This document shows positions 27,185 through 36,835 of a stretch of 64,000 bases of DNA, piece by piece. This DNA comes from Streptomyces sp. NBC_00554. GTDB taxonomy: Bacteria > Actinomycetota > Actinomycetes > Streptomycetales > Streptomycetaceae. Under the pieces are notes generated by a model, which was not told the origin of the DNA, made no database searches, and saw only the letters and a list, made by a program, of their open reading frames with translations. The stretch spans positions 5,456,001 to 5,520,000 of the forward strand of contig NZ_CP107799.1 in NCBI RefSeq assembly GCF_041431135.1, given 5' to 3'. The position numbers and the translations under genes are program-made. How positions within the stretch are numbered: the first letter of the stretch is position 1; each line of letters opens with the position of its first letter.

Positions 27185-28861
27185 ATGAGTGTGGACACCA
27201 GAACACCCCGCACACCCACGGGGGACCGCTCGTCGGGATTCGACGACGCTCCCGCGCTGAGCATGGTGAAGGTGCCGAGCGATCCGGCGCAGGTCATCGT
27301 CAATCATGCGAGCTTCCGCGTGCAGCTAGGCGCCCCACCGCGGAGCCAATCCCCGCGTATCGCGCGGCACTTGAGTTCCACCGACGACACCGCGCGCATC
27401 GCCGCCGTCGGTACGGCGGGCAGAACGGGCGCGGCCGGTGGGGCGGGCGCCACCGGTGGCCGCCGACGCGCCCCCGTCGTCTGGAGCGGGAAGTCCGCCC
27501 CGGACGACACCGGCGCCCACCGCCTGCTCCAAGCCGTGCGGAGCACCAGTGTCGGCCACGGCGCCCCCGCCCCGGCGGGCGACGCCGGAGCGACCCAGGT
27601 CATCCCGCGCATCGACGAACACCATGACTACGACGCCGACATGACCGTCGAAACCGTCGAGACGCCCATCGTCGGCAGCCAGCGCAGCCACGACTCCGGC
27701 GAGACCCGCCTGCTGCCGAACATGCGCTCGGTGGGCAGCGCGTACGACGAACCCGGTTACCCGGGCGAGGAGTTCGAGGAAGACCCCGAGCGCTTCGACG
27801 ACGGCGACACCCCCGCCAGGCGGCACGGCGCCGACCCCGTGCGGCACGCCTACTACCCCGGCCGCCGGATGAACCTCGGCGTCGTCCTCCTCCCGCTGCG
27901 CGTCTTCCTCGGCTTCATCTCCATCTACGCCGGCATGGGCAAACTCTGCGACCCCGTCTACTTCGACGGCGGCGAGCGCGGCTCCATGGTCAAGTGGCTC
28001 AACACCCTGCACCCCTGGGAAGTCGCCGAGCCACTGCGGCAGTTCGCACTCCAGCACCCCGTCGGCGCCGGGCTCGTCATCGCCTTCCTCCAGGTCATCG
28101 TGGGCGTCCTCACGGTGCTCGGCCTGTGGCAGCGGGTCGCCGCCGTCGTCGGCGCGCTCCTGTCGGCCGCGCTCCTGCTCACCGTCAGCTGGAAGACGGT
28201 GCCCGCCTACGACGCGCCCGACATCATCTACCTCGCCGCCTGGTCCCCGCTGATCATCGCGGGCGCCCCCGTCTACTCCGTCGACGGACGCCTCGCAGGC
28301 GAGGCCTGGCGAACCCTCGGACCGCGCGCCGACATCTGGGACCTGCGCCGTCGCGTACTGCGCAGGGGCGCGCTCATCGCCTCCCTCGCCGTCGGCGTCA
28401 CACTGCTCGTCGGCTCACTCCTCGGCGGAGCCGTCCGCGACGCCGACCGGATCGTCGTCCCCGGCCCCGGCGAGGCCCCGCGCAACGAACTGCCCGGCTC
28501 CCCGCTCCCCGAGACGCCCGGCAAGCGCAGCGACAAGCCCACCCCGTCGGCCTCCGAGGCACCCACCCAGGGCGCCGCCTCGGCCCCGCCGGACACGACG
28601 GCCACCACGCCGGGCGCGGCCCGCGACACCGGCACGGGCACCGCCACCAGCGGCCCCAGCCAGACCCAGGGCAGCAGCGGCCAGGCCCCGCCCCAGCAGT
28701 CCTCACCGGCCAACCAGGCGCCCAGCACCAGCGCGGGCCCGACGTCCAGCGGAGGCACGTCCAGCGGCGGCTCCACGGGCGGCTCGGGCTCGACGGGAGG
28801 CGGCTCCGACAGCGGCGGCTCCACCGGGCAGCCTGGGCTGGTGGGCGGCCTCCTGGGGTAA
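27185..28861 (+). CDS. DoxX-family membrane protein with long soluble extensions
   Basis: The 558-residue protein has a 225-residue hydrophilic, disordered N-terminus. A DoxX core follows with four membrane helices (about 228-385: RMNLGVVLLPLRVFLGFISI, then AGLVIAFLQVIVGVLTVLGLW). One more helix (about 400-420) leads to a Ser/Gly/Thr/Pro-rich tail of about 125 residues. DoxX proteins act with thiosulfate or thiol oxidation; in actinobacteria they are linked to redox homeostasis at the membrane. The extensions are unusual in size and make the function uncertain. Confidence 0.88.
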   Translation: MSVDTRTPRTPTGDRSSGFDDAPALSMVKVPSDPAQVIVNHASFRVQLGAPPRSQSPRIARHLSSTDDTARIAAVGTAGRTGAAGGAGATGGRRRAPVVWSGKSAPDDTGAHRLLQAVRSTSVGHGAPAPAGDAGATQVIPRIDEHHDYDADMTVETVETPIVGSQRSHDSGETRLLPNMRSVGSAYDEPGYPGEEFEEDPERFDDGDTPARRHGADPVRHAYYPGRRMNLGVVLLPLRVFLGFISIYAGMGKLCDPVYFDGGERGSMVKWLNTLHPWEVAEPLRQFALQHPVGAGLVIAFLQVIVGVLTVLGLWQRVAAVVGALLSAALLLTVSWKTVPAYDAPDIIYLAAWSPLIIAGAPVYSVDGRLAGEAWRTLGPRADIWDLRRRVLRRGALIASLAVGVTLLVGSLLGGAVRDADRIVVPGPGEAPRNELPGSPLPETPGKRSDKPTPSASEAPTQGAASAPPDTTATTPGAARDTGTGTATSGPSQTQGSSGQAPPQQSSPANQAPSTSAGPTSSGGTSSGGSTGGSGSTGGGSDSGGSTGQPGLVGGLLG

Positions 28862-28884
28862 CTCCCTCTGGACGACGGTACGAA

Positions 28885-28921
28885 GACGGGGCCCCGCACG
28901 ATTCACGTGCGGGGCCCCGTC
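28885..28921. terminator. Bidirectional terminator
   Basis: GACGGGGCCCCGCACG and CGTGCGGGGCCCCGTC form a perfect 16-bp stem around a five-base loop between convergent genes. Confidence 0.9.
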
Positions 28922-28943
28922 CTCGTAGCTCTGCAGGGGCCGC

Positions 28944-29675
28944 TCAACGCCCCAGCGCCGCAAGCTCCTTCGCCGCCTCCGTGAGGTCCTTCGCGGTGTC
29001 GATGGCGCGCCAGTAGGCGCCCTGCGGGAGCGAGAAGCCGGCCAGGCGGCGTTCGCGGGCCAGGTGCGGGAACGTGGTGCGCTCGTGGTCGCCGCGCTCG
29101 GGGAGCAGATCGGCGAACTCGGGGGAGAAGACGTACACGCCCGCATTGATCTCGTACTGGGTCGGCGGGGACTCGATGAAGTCCGTGATCCGCCCGAAGC
29201 CGTCCGTCTTCACGGCGCCCCACGGGATGCGCGGGCGGGCCAGCGCGAGGGTCGCGACGGCGTCGCGCTCGGTGTGGAAGTCCGCCATGTCGCGCAGCGA
29301 GAAACGGGTCCAGATGTCGCCGTTCGTCGCGAACCAGGGCCGGTCCGGGTGGGGGAGGTGCGCGGCGGCGTACTTGAGGCCGCCACCGCGGCCCAGGGGC
29401 TCCGACTCGACGACCGTCGTCACGTTCACCGGGAGGTCGGCGGAGTCCAGCCACTTCTGCAGGACCTCGGCGAGGTGACCGCAGCTGACGACCACATCGG
29501 TCACGCCCTCTTCGGCCAGCCAGGTCAGCTGATGGCCGATGATCGGGGTCCCCGTGCCGGGGATCTCGACCATCGGCTTGGGCCGGTCGTCGGTGTAGGG
29601 ACGCAGCCGCGAGCCCTGACCGCCGGCCAGGACAACGGCTTGAACGGGGCGCGACGCGGCGTTCGGATCGGTCAT
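28944..29675 (-). CDS. Sugar-1-phosphate nucleotidyltransferase
   Basis: The 243-residue protein is a single-domain nucleotidyltransferase like GlmU-N or mannose-1-phosphate guanylyltransferases. Motif I is VLAGGQGSRLRPYTDDRPKP with the basic Lys of PMVEIPG. An Asp in ATNGDIWT is the likely metal ligand. It lacks the left-handed beta-helix domain, so the sugar and base cannot be decided. It is convergent with the DoxX gene. Confidence 0.9.
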   Translation of the reverse strand: MTDPNAASRPVQAVVLAGGQGSRLRPYTDDRPKPMVEIPGTGTPIIGHQLTWLAEEGVTDVVVSCGHLAEVLQKWLDSADLPVNVTTVVESEPLGRGGGLKYAAAHLPHPDRPWFATNGDIWTRFSLRDMADFHTERDAVATLALARPRIPWGAVKTDGFGRITDFIESPPTQYEINAGVYVFSPEFADLLPERGDHERTTFPHLARERRLAGFSLPQGAYWRAIDTAKDLTEAAKELAALGR

Positions 29676-29759
29676 GCCCGAACTGTACGTCGCACCCCGC
29701 TCGCGGCCTCGGTCCCCAACCGTTCCGTAACCGGCCGTACTTGAATGGTCGCCCTCGGC

Positions 29760-30218
29760 TCAGAAGTGCGTGGTCGCGACCCCCGAGGCGAAAGACGTGT
29801 CGCAGACCGGCCTGGCGAACGACTGGGCGCGCGTCGGGCCGTACGCACGGACCGCGGCGCGGCCCAGTGCCCGGGCGATGGAGACGCAGTGCTTCGCGAG
29901 CGACGGGCGGCCGTTCACCGCCTCCTGGAGGTGGGTGAGAGCGACGCCCGGGTTCTTCTCCTGGAGTTCCAGGAGGAGTTTGTCGCGCAGGACGTCCTGC
30001 GGGGTGCGGGACACAGCGCGAGTGGAGACATCCGCGGAGGACGCTTCGGCGGCGGTGAGCACCGAGTTCGAGGTGGTCCCCGACCAGTTGACTCGGGTGA
30101 CCGCGAGGGTCCCGGAAAGTACCAGGACGACAGGCAGAACGAGGGCGAGGGTGCGGCCGACCCGACGGGCGGGGCCACGGCCACGCCGGGTCCGTTGGTT
30201 AGTGGTGGAGTGCTTCAC
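29760..30218 (-). CDS. Single-pass exported hypothetical protein
   Basis: The 152-residue protein has a very basic N-terminus (RTRRGRGPARRVGR) and a membrane or signal segment (TLALVLPVVLVLSGTLAV, about 23-40). A small extracytoplasmic domain follows with two cysteines (KHCVSIA, PVCDTSF) that could form a disulfide. No catalytic motif or family was recognised. Its start is close to the msiK-side terminator, and it is transcribed alone. Confidence 0.75.
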   Translation of the reverse strand: MKHSTTNQRTRRGRGPARRVGRTLALVLPVVLVLSGTLAVTRVNWSGTTSNSVLTAAEASSADVSTRAVSRTPQDVLRDKLLLELQEKNPGVALTHLQEAVNGRPSLAKHCVSIARALGRAAVRAYGPTRAQSFARPVCDTSFASGVATTHF

Positions 30219-30355
30219 GCGAGTGAGGGTAGCGTGGGGTGATGATTTGGCGACATTTAGTCACCGGTTCGGGGGATGGGGAAGCGGCGAATTTGGGGTA
30301 CCGCGTTGACGTACACATATCGAAATGACCGGTCTGCCGGGGTATTTGTCGACAT

Positions 30356-30393
30356 CGAAGAGGGCCCCGCAGCAGGCTGCGGGGCCCTCTTCG
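30356..30393. terminator. msiK terminator
   Basis: CGAAGAGGGCCCCGCAGC and GCTGCGGGGCCCTCTTCG form a perfect stem about 90 bp past the msiK stop. Confidence 0.9.
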
Positions 30394-30480
30394 TCAACTT
30401 GGGTGAATTCACCCCGTACGGGGGTGTTGAACGGCCGTGGCTTGCCTCGGCCTTGCGGCCTCAGTCCGCCTCAGCCCGCC

Positions 30481-31617
<1,137 letters not shown>

Positions 31618-31701
31618 GGTGAGGGCCCCCTTCACCGGCAGGAACGTGCCGGACGATCCGTAGTGGAAGGTGGTGTCACGGCACGGGAGGACCCACGCCG
31701 G

Positions 31702-31713
31702 TGGTGTAGTCCA
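31702..31713. promoter_or_regulatory. DasR-type (dre-like) operator upstream of msiK
   Basis: TGGTGTAGTCCA matches the dre core TGGTCTAGACCA at 10 of 12 positions and lies in the msiK promoter region. DasR represses chitin and N-acetylglucosamine genes and is released by GlcN-6-phosphate. Similar sites stand at 57651-57680 in this window. Assignment is by motif only. Confidence 0.6.
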
Positions 31714-31884
31714 CAAGAGTGAACTGGCCGCGACGGTACCCGGCGTTTGCCTGTTCTGTCAGTAGGTGGGGGGTTGTGAATTTCGCGGAAATTTTCGAGG
31801 GGGCAGAGCACCGCACTTTTGACCTTCGCCACCTTCGCCATGCTGGCCGGCCGAGTCATCGCCTTTTGGCCTGCTCGCAGACAG

Positions 31885-32011
31885 CGACTTCCTGCTTCAA
31901 CACGCACTGCCGTACACACACAGCCCTGAAGAGCTGCGCCCGAGCGGTCTTACACGCGCTCCACAGGCATTCCGGCCGACGGCCCGTCGGTCCGTACCGC
32001 ACCGGCCGCTC
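31885..32011 (-). ncRNA. Putative right end and omega-RNA region of the TnpB element
   Basis: IS200/IS605 tnpB elements make a guide RNA that overlaps the tnpB 3' end and reaches the transposon right end. Here the 127 bases past the tnpB stop contain a GC-rich palindrome (CCGACGGCCCGTCGG, 31976-31990). A TTGAAGCAGGAAGTC stretch (minus strand, 31900-31886) looks like a conserved element end. The boundary and the guide that follows are inferred, not shown. Confidence 0.35.
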
Positions 32012-33418
32012 CTACGCGGCCAGCAGACACTTCTCCAGCTCCGATGCCTTGATCACGGCCGGAACCTTCTTACCCGGCGGCAGCCCGGCCGCCACCAGCC
32101 AGTACAGCCGCATCCCCTCATCCCGGAGATTCACGGCCGCATTCACATCCCGATCGTGGACCACACCGCATTCGGTGCACATCCACTCGCGGACCGAGAC
32201 ATCCATCTTCGGCCCCTTGGTGTGACAGGCCGAGCACCGCCGTGTCGAGGGGAAGAAACGGTCGACGATCACCAGCGTTCGGCCGTACCACTTGCACTTG
32301 TACCGCAGCTGCCGAAGCAGCTCACCCCACCCGGCGTCGATGATCGCCTGATTCAGCTTCGCCTTGCGCCGCCTGCCCTTGCCGCGCGCCGGACGCAGCA
32401 GGGTCACGATGGACAGGTCCTCCACCACGAGCACTTGGTTCTCGCGCACGAGGCGGGTGGTGAACTGGTCCAGCATGTCCCTGCGTACGTCGCCCATGAG
32501 CGCATACAGGCGGGCGATCTTCTGTCTGACCTTGTCCCGGTTCCTGGAACCCCTCACCTTCTTGTGCAGCTCACGCTGCAACCGCGCCAACTTCTCCGCG
32601 TACCGCTTCAGCAACCGCGGATGATCCAGCTTCGTCCCGTCGTCCAGAGTGACCAGCGACGCGATCCCCAGATCCAGCCCCACCGCCTTCGGCGCCCGCG
32701 AACCCGGCTCGAACGCGGCAGGCAGCGGTGCTATCTGCTCCTCCACCAGCGTGGACACGAAGTAGCGACCCGCCCGATCCCGCGTCACCGACAACCGCAC
32801 CGGGAACACCCCGGCGGGCAGCGCCCGCGACCAGCGAATATCCAGCGGCTGCGACTGCTTGGCCAACGTGACGGACCCCGTACCGGGCCGCTCCGGATCC
32901 TCGACCCATCTGAAACCCGTACGCACATAGATCGCCGCATCCCGCGACCGGCCCTTCTTCTTCCGCTTCGGGTACTGCGCCAACCCCTTGAAGAACCGCG
33001 TGTACCCCTGATCAAGATGCCGCAGAGCCTGCTGAAGCACCGTCGACGACACCTCCTTGAGCCACGCCGTCCCCTCCGCCCGCTTCCAGCCCGTCAACGC
33101 CCGGCACGTCTCCGCGAACCCCACATTCACCCGGTGCTGCTCCCAGGCGCCCGACCGCAGAGCCAGCCCCTCGTTGTAGACCCACCGGCAGGCGCCGAAG
33201 GTCCGCTCCAACTGCCCGGCCTGCTCGGCGGTCGGATAGAAGCGGAACCGGTAGAGCCGGTGGTGGCTGTCGGGCTCCTTGGCATGCCCCTTCAGCGGAG
33301 TCGCCTCGCGCGCGTGGTGCTTGCGGCGCTCGCCGATACCGAGCGCCTCGCGCTTGATCCGCTCGGCCTCCTTGCCCTTCACCGCTTCCGGCTTCGGCTT
33401 GGCCACCGGCTCCCCCAT
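32012..33418 (-). CDS. tnpB: IS200/IS605-family TnpB RNA-guided nuclease (OrfB), apparently intact
   Basis: The ATG at 33418 with GGGAGGG upstream gives 468 residues. TnpB is an omega-RNA-guided DNA endonuclease and the ancestor of Cas12. All catalytic parts are present: the RuvC Asp249 in VGLDLGIAS, Glu333 in VVEDLSI, the zinc ribbon Cys395/398 and Cys414/417, and Asp424 in HDRDVNAA. About 50 extra residues lie before the usual RFRFYPT start. No tnpA or serine recombinase gene accompanies it, so it is a solo, non-autonomous or domesticated copy. It lies between msiK and a tRNA-Thr gene. Confidence 0.93.
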   Translation of the reverse strand: MGEPVAKPKPEAVKGKEAERIKREALGIGERRKHHAREATPLKGHAKEPDSHHRLYRFRFYPTAEQAGQLERTFGACRWVYNEGLALRSGAWEQHRVNVGFAETCRALTGWKRAEGTAWLKEVSSTVLQQALRHLDQGYTRFFKGLAQYPKRKKKGRSRDAAIYVRTGFRWVEDPERPGTGSVTLAKQSQPLDIRWSRALPAGVFPVRLSVTRDRAGRYFVSTLVEEQIAPLPAAFEPGSRAPKAVGLDLGIASLVTLDDGTKLDHPRLLKRYAEKLARLQRELHKKVRGSRNRDKVRQKIARLYALMGDVRRDMLDQFTTRLVRENQVLVVEDLSIVTLLRPARGKGRRRKAKLNQAIIDAGWGELLRQLRYKCKWYGRTLVIVDRFFPSTRRCSACHTKGPKMDVSVREWMCTECGVVHDRDVNAAVNLRDEGMRLYWLVAAGLPPGKKVPAVIKASELEKCLLAA

Positions 33419-33593
33419 GAATCCCTCCCCGACGATCCGATCTCGGAACAGCACGTCAGAGCGATCAACGAACGGGTGCTCGGATGGTTACGCGCAGTTT
33501 TCGAGGCTGAGGCGAGTCACGAACTTCGTGGCTTGGGGAAACCGGGTCTGTGTACAGTGGAGCCGCTTCGCGTACGGGGTTGTGGTGCGCAGC

Positions 33594-33672
33594 GCCTCCT
33601 TAGCTCAGTCCGGCCCAGAGCGGCTGTCTTGTAAACAGCAGGTCGTCGGTTCGAATCCGACAGGAGGCTCCA
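33594..33672 (+). tRNA. tRNA-Thr (anticodon TGT), CCA encoded
   Basis: The acceptor GCCTCCT pairs with AGGAGGC. The D arm is GCTC…GAGC, the anticodon stem GCTGT/ACAGC holds loop CTTGTAA with anticodon TGT, and the T arm is GTCGG-TTCGAAT-CCGAC. The encoded CCA follows the discriminator T. It reads ACA, a rare codon in this genome. A terminator follows at 33679. Confidence 0.97.
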
Positions 33673-33678
33673 CCTTGA

Positions 33679-33711
33679 GGCCAGGTCAGAAGTAATCTGA
33701 CCTGGCCTTTT
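33679..33711 (+). terminator. tRNA-Thr terminator
   Basis: GGCCAGGTCAGA and TCTGACCTGGCC form a 12-bp stem around AGTAA, followed by TTTT. Confidence 0.9.
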
Positions 33712-33744
33712 GTCTCGGCTTCCTGCTGGCTGACCTGATCAGTC

Positions 33745-34338
33745 CTAGCCCTCCACCTCGTACTGCCCGACCTCCAGGAAGTAGCGCATCTCTTCCGGGG
33801 TGCCGTCTATCGCGTCTTCCGCTGCCGCGCGCAGGGCGGCGCTGATGTTGGGGTTGGCCAGGATTGTGGCGATGGCTACTCGGTCGTCCTCGGCCTGGGC
33901 GAGTGCTCGGCCGGTTTCGAGGAAGTAGGTCCTGTCTGCGGCGGTGCCGTCCAGGGCCTTGTTGGCCTCTCTGCGTACGGCCTTGCCGGTGGTGGGGTCG
34001 GCCAGGATCTTGACTATGGCGAAGGAGTTGTCCTCGTCCTGGGCTATCCAGCGGCCCGTCTCCAGGAAGTAGCGCATGTCCTCGGCGGTGCCGTCGAGGG
34101 CCTCCTGGGCCTCTCTGGCCACGGCCTTGCCGGTGCTTTCGTCCGCCAGGATGCGGGCGATCTCGATGCGGAGTTCCTCGTCCGTCATCGAGTCGTACGG
34201 CGAGTCCGCGTCGGCCGTCGTGGCCGACGCCGCGACGGGTGAGGTCGTCGTGTCGGCGGCGAAGGTCGGTGTGGAGAGCAGCAGGGCCGGGGCCAGTGCG
34301 CCCGCGGTCACTATGAGTGCCGCGCGGGTCAGTTTCAT
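33745..34338 (-). CDS. Secreted ALF-repeat protein
   Basis: I take the ATG at 34338 (MKLTRAALIV, 197 residues); the ATG at 34347 is an alternative. A signal peptide (about 1-26, ending TPTFA) precedes four short helical repeats of the ALF type (PF03752). Each has the pattern I…IL…GKAVR.EA..ALDGT…YFLETG. ALF-repeat proteins are numerous in Streptomyces and have no known biochemical role. The first gene past the tRNA terminator, it has its own promoter. Confidence 0.85.
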   Translation of the reverse strand: MKLTRAALIVTAGALAPALLLSTPTFAADTTTSPVAASATTADADSPYDSMTDEELRIEIARILADESTGKAVAREAQEALDGTAEDMRYFLETGRWIAQDEDNSFAIVKILADPTTGKAVRREANKALDGTAADRTYFLETGRALAQAEDDRVAIATILANPNISAALRAAAEDAIDGTPEEMRYFLEVGQYEVEG

Positions 34339-34443
34339 GTGTTCCATCCCCCAGTGGTTTAAGAGTGGCCGGCTGTTCGTCGCCGGCGGGGGAGATCGTT
34401 TCAAGGGGCGATATCGCGACACAAGATTGGAATCGGCAGTCAT

Positions 34444-34860
34444 CGTGACCCGTTCGCTGCCGACTGGGCGTTCTTGACGTCGTGTTGGGAGGTAGTGGTG
34501 TCCGGCATCAAGGGCGCGTAAATGCTGCCGGGTTCCGGCAATGCGGCGGGTGCCGGCGGCGGGTCAGGATGGGAGGGCAGAAACGGGGGGACGGATGGAC
34601 CTCCGGTGCCGGAGCGTCGACGGGGGAGACGCCGGCATCGGGGGTCAACCCCGTTGAGTGGCAAGGGTGTTGGGAGGCGGCTCTCGGATGGATCGTGTCG
34701 CCGGTGGTCGGCGTACCGCACGGCGGTGAGGGTTCCGCCGTCGCCCGGGGGGCCGTTCGGGTTGCCGCGTCCCGGCAGTGAGCCCGTGCCCCGTCGGGTC
34801 GCGCCACAGCCCCATGCGTTAGAAAGGCGTCAACGGCTCATCAGGAATCCGGGGGCGCAG
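34444..34860. other. Gene-free gap between the ALF-repeat gene and the PucR regulator
   Basis: Several overlapping frames stay open but none has coding bias, a ribosome site or a recognisable product. It should hold divergent promoters for both neighbours. Nothing else was seen. Confidence 0.5.
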
Positions 34861-35913
34861 ATGACGGGGCGGGGCATACCCGAGGAGTTTCTGGACGGGT
34901 ATGCGCGGATCCTTGCCGAGGCCTCCGCGACCGGTCGTCGGCTGACCCGTGACGAGCTGGACTCCCGCCGGGCGTTGGGTGAGCGGGCGGCCGAGGCGGG
35001 GTACGGGCTGCGTGCTCTCGTTGTTGCGCACCTGGCCGCCACTCGTGTCCATTGGCCGGCCGCCGCTTCCGACAGCACGCTGGCCGCCGTGGAGCAGGCC
35101 GTCGACGCCGTCGCCGAGGGCTATGAGCGTGCGCAACTCCTCGCCGTACGCCAGGAGGAGGCCGCGCGCCGGGAGTTCATCGACGATCTGCTGTACGGGC
35201 GCAGTGACTTGGGCCTGCTCGCCGAGCGGGCCGAACGCTTCGGGCTGCGTCTGTCGCACGCGCATGCCGTCGCCGTGGCCCAGGGTGATTCCGGGTACGA
35301 CGAGGGGGACACCGTGCCGCGCGAGGTGGAGCGTGCGCTGATCGGGCGGTTCGGTGACCGCAGCGTCCTGGTGACGACCAAGGACGGGCGCCTGGTGTGC
35401 ATCGCGCCGGGCGACCAGGACGACGTGCTCTCCTACTTCGCGAAGCAGGCGTACGCCGTCATGGACGGAGGGCAGGTCGCCATCGGCCGGCCCCAGCCCG
35501 GTCCCGGCGGGGTCGTCCACTCGTACGAGGAGGCCCTGAACGCTCTCGACCTGGCCGAGCGCCTGGAACTCGACGCACCTGTGCTGCGCGCCGCCGACCT
35601 GCTCGTCTACCCGGTCCTCACCCGCGACCGGCAGGCCATGGCAGACCTGGTCCTCAGTACCCTTGGCCCCCTTCGGCAGGCCCGCGGTGGTGCTCAGCCG
35701 CTGCTCGACACCCTTACCGCGTACTTCGAGTCCGGTTGTGTCGCCGCGGAGGCCGCCCGGCGTCTGTCGCTCAGCGTCCGTGCCCTCACCTACCGGCTGG
35801 ACCGTATCCACAAGCTCACCGGCGCGAGTCCGGCCGACCCGGTGAACCGTTACACGCTCCAGACCGCGGTCATCGGGGCCCGGTTGCTGGACTGGCCGGC
35901 GAAGGAATTCTGA
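34861..35913 (+). CDS. PucR-family transcriptional regulator
   Basis: The ATG at 34861 gives 350 residues. The N-terminal RsbRD/GGDEF-like sensor portion (about 1-280) is of the kind found in actinobacterial PucR/CdaR regulators. The C-terminal HTH_30 motif is AARRLSLSVRALTYRLDRIH with the typical NRYTLQTAVIGARLL end. The effector is unknown. The frame remains open upstream to 34522 without coding character, so the start is set at the conserved MTGRGIPEEFL. Confidence 0.88.
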   Translation: MTGRGIPEEFLDGYARILAEASATGRRLTRDELDSRRALGERAAEAGYGLRALVVAHLAATRVHWPAAASDSTLAAVEQAVDAVAEGYERAQLLAVRQEEAARREFIDDLLYGRSDLGLLAERAERFGLRLSHAHAVAVAQGDSGYDEGDTVPREVERALIGRFGDRSVLVTTKDGRLVCIAPGDQDDVLSYFAKQAYAVMDGGQVAIGRPQPGPGGVVHSYEEALNALDLAERLELDAPVLRAADLLVYPVLTRDRQAMADLVLSTLGPLRQARGGAQPLLDTLTAYFESGCVAAEAARRLSLSVRALTYRLDRIHKLTGASPADPVNRYTLQTAVIGARLLDWPAKEF

Positions 35914-35989
35914 GTTCGAAGGAGTTCTGAGTTCACGGAGTGGGCGCCGCGTCTCACCCCCGCCGGGGTCGGCCGCGTCTCCGCCCGAG

Positions 35990-36832
35990 TCAGCCCCGCC
36001 CCCGCGAATCCAGCAGCGTCCTTGCGATGGCTAGCTGCTCCGCGACCAAGCCGAGCCCGTCCTCCACCCGCCACAGCGAGTTCTGCAGCACCCGCCCCAG
36101 CGTCCAGGCCCGCGCCCGCTCCCGGTCGGCGCCCAGCGTCTCCGTCATCAGGTCGAAGCGGCGTAGCAGGTGTCCCTCCTCGAAGCGGCTCCAGAGTGCG
36201 GGCAGCAGCTCGAAGCAAGGGTCTCCGGCGAGTGGCTTCGGGTCGATGGCCAGCCAGGGTTGGCGGTCGGCCGCGAGGATGTTCTCGAAGTGCAGGTCCC
36301 AGTGCAGGAGCCGGTCTCCCGGCTCGTCCGCGACCTCGCGCAGCGCGGCGGCGCAGTCCCGCAGCAGCCGTCGGTCGTTCTCGTCGTGCAGCGCATCGAG
36401 CACCGCCGGCAGTCGGTCGAACATGCCCGCGGTCAGATCGCCGAGCCGTCGCAGGCCCGCCGGTGCCGGAAGAGACGTCAGCCGGGCGAGGAGGTCCGCG
36501 AGGATCCCGGTCGCCTCCATCACATCCGGTACGGCGGCCAGTGGGCGGTTCTCGTCGAGGCGCTCCAGGAGCAGCGTGCCGGAGTCCGGGTCGTAGTCGA
36601 GGAGGTGGACGGCGCCGTCGCCGCCCCAGGTGCGCAGGGCGAGCGCCTCACCGGCCGTCTCGTCGTCGAGGTTCTGGAGTTTCAGCGCTGCCCGGGTTCC
36701 GTCGGCGCGTACCACCGGCAGGACGACCGAGGCCCGTCCGCTCATCGGCCGGCCCTCCTGCCGGAGTCCCCAGCGCTCGAGAAACTCCGCTCCCCGTTCC
36801 AGCAGCCGGACGTCCCACACCACGACAATCAC
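35990..36832 (-). CDS. APH(6)/streptomycin 6-kinase-like phosphotransferase
   Basis: The 280-residue product from the GTG at 36832 has the aminoglycoside phosphotransferase core. The catalytic loop is HWDLHFENILAA, the Mg motif AIDPKPLAGDP, and an N-lobe strand pair includes AALKLQNLD. The family also includes kinases that modify other hydroxylated compounds, so resistance is only one possibility. Its start codon lies four bases from that of the divergent rhomboid-like gene, leaving no separate promoter space. Confidence 0.88.
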   Translation of the reverse strand: MIVVVWDVRLLERGAEFLERWGLRQEGRPMSGRASVVLPVVRADGTRAALKLQNLDDETAGEALALRTWGGDGAVHLLDYDPDSGTLLLERLDENRPLAAVPDVMEATGILADLLARLTSLPAPAGLRRLGDLTAGMFDRLPAVLDALHDENDRRLLRDCAAALREVADEPGDRLLHWDLHFENILAADRQPWLAIDPKPLAGDPCFELLPALWSRFEEGHLLRRFDLMTETLGADRERARAWTLGRVLQNSLWRVEDGLGLVAEQLAIARTLLDSRGRG

Positions 36833-36835
36833 CCC

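Noticed and set aside
33455..33593. tRNA-Thr as an active integration site
   Set aside because: No integrase or duplicated tRNA end was found; only the TnpB gene lies nearby and it does not use tRNA att sites.
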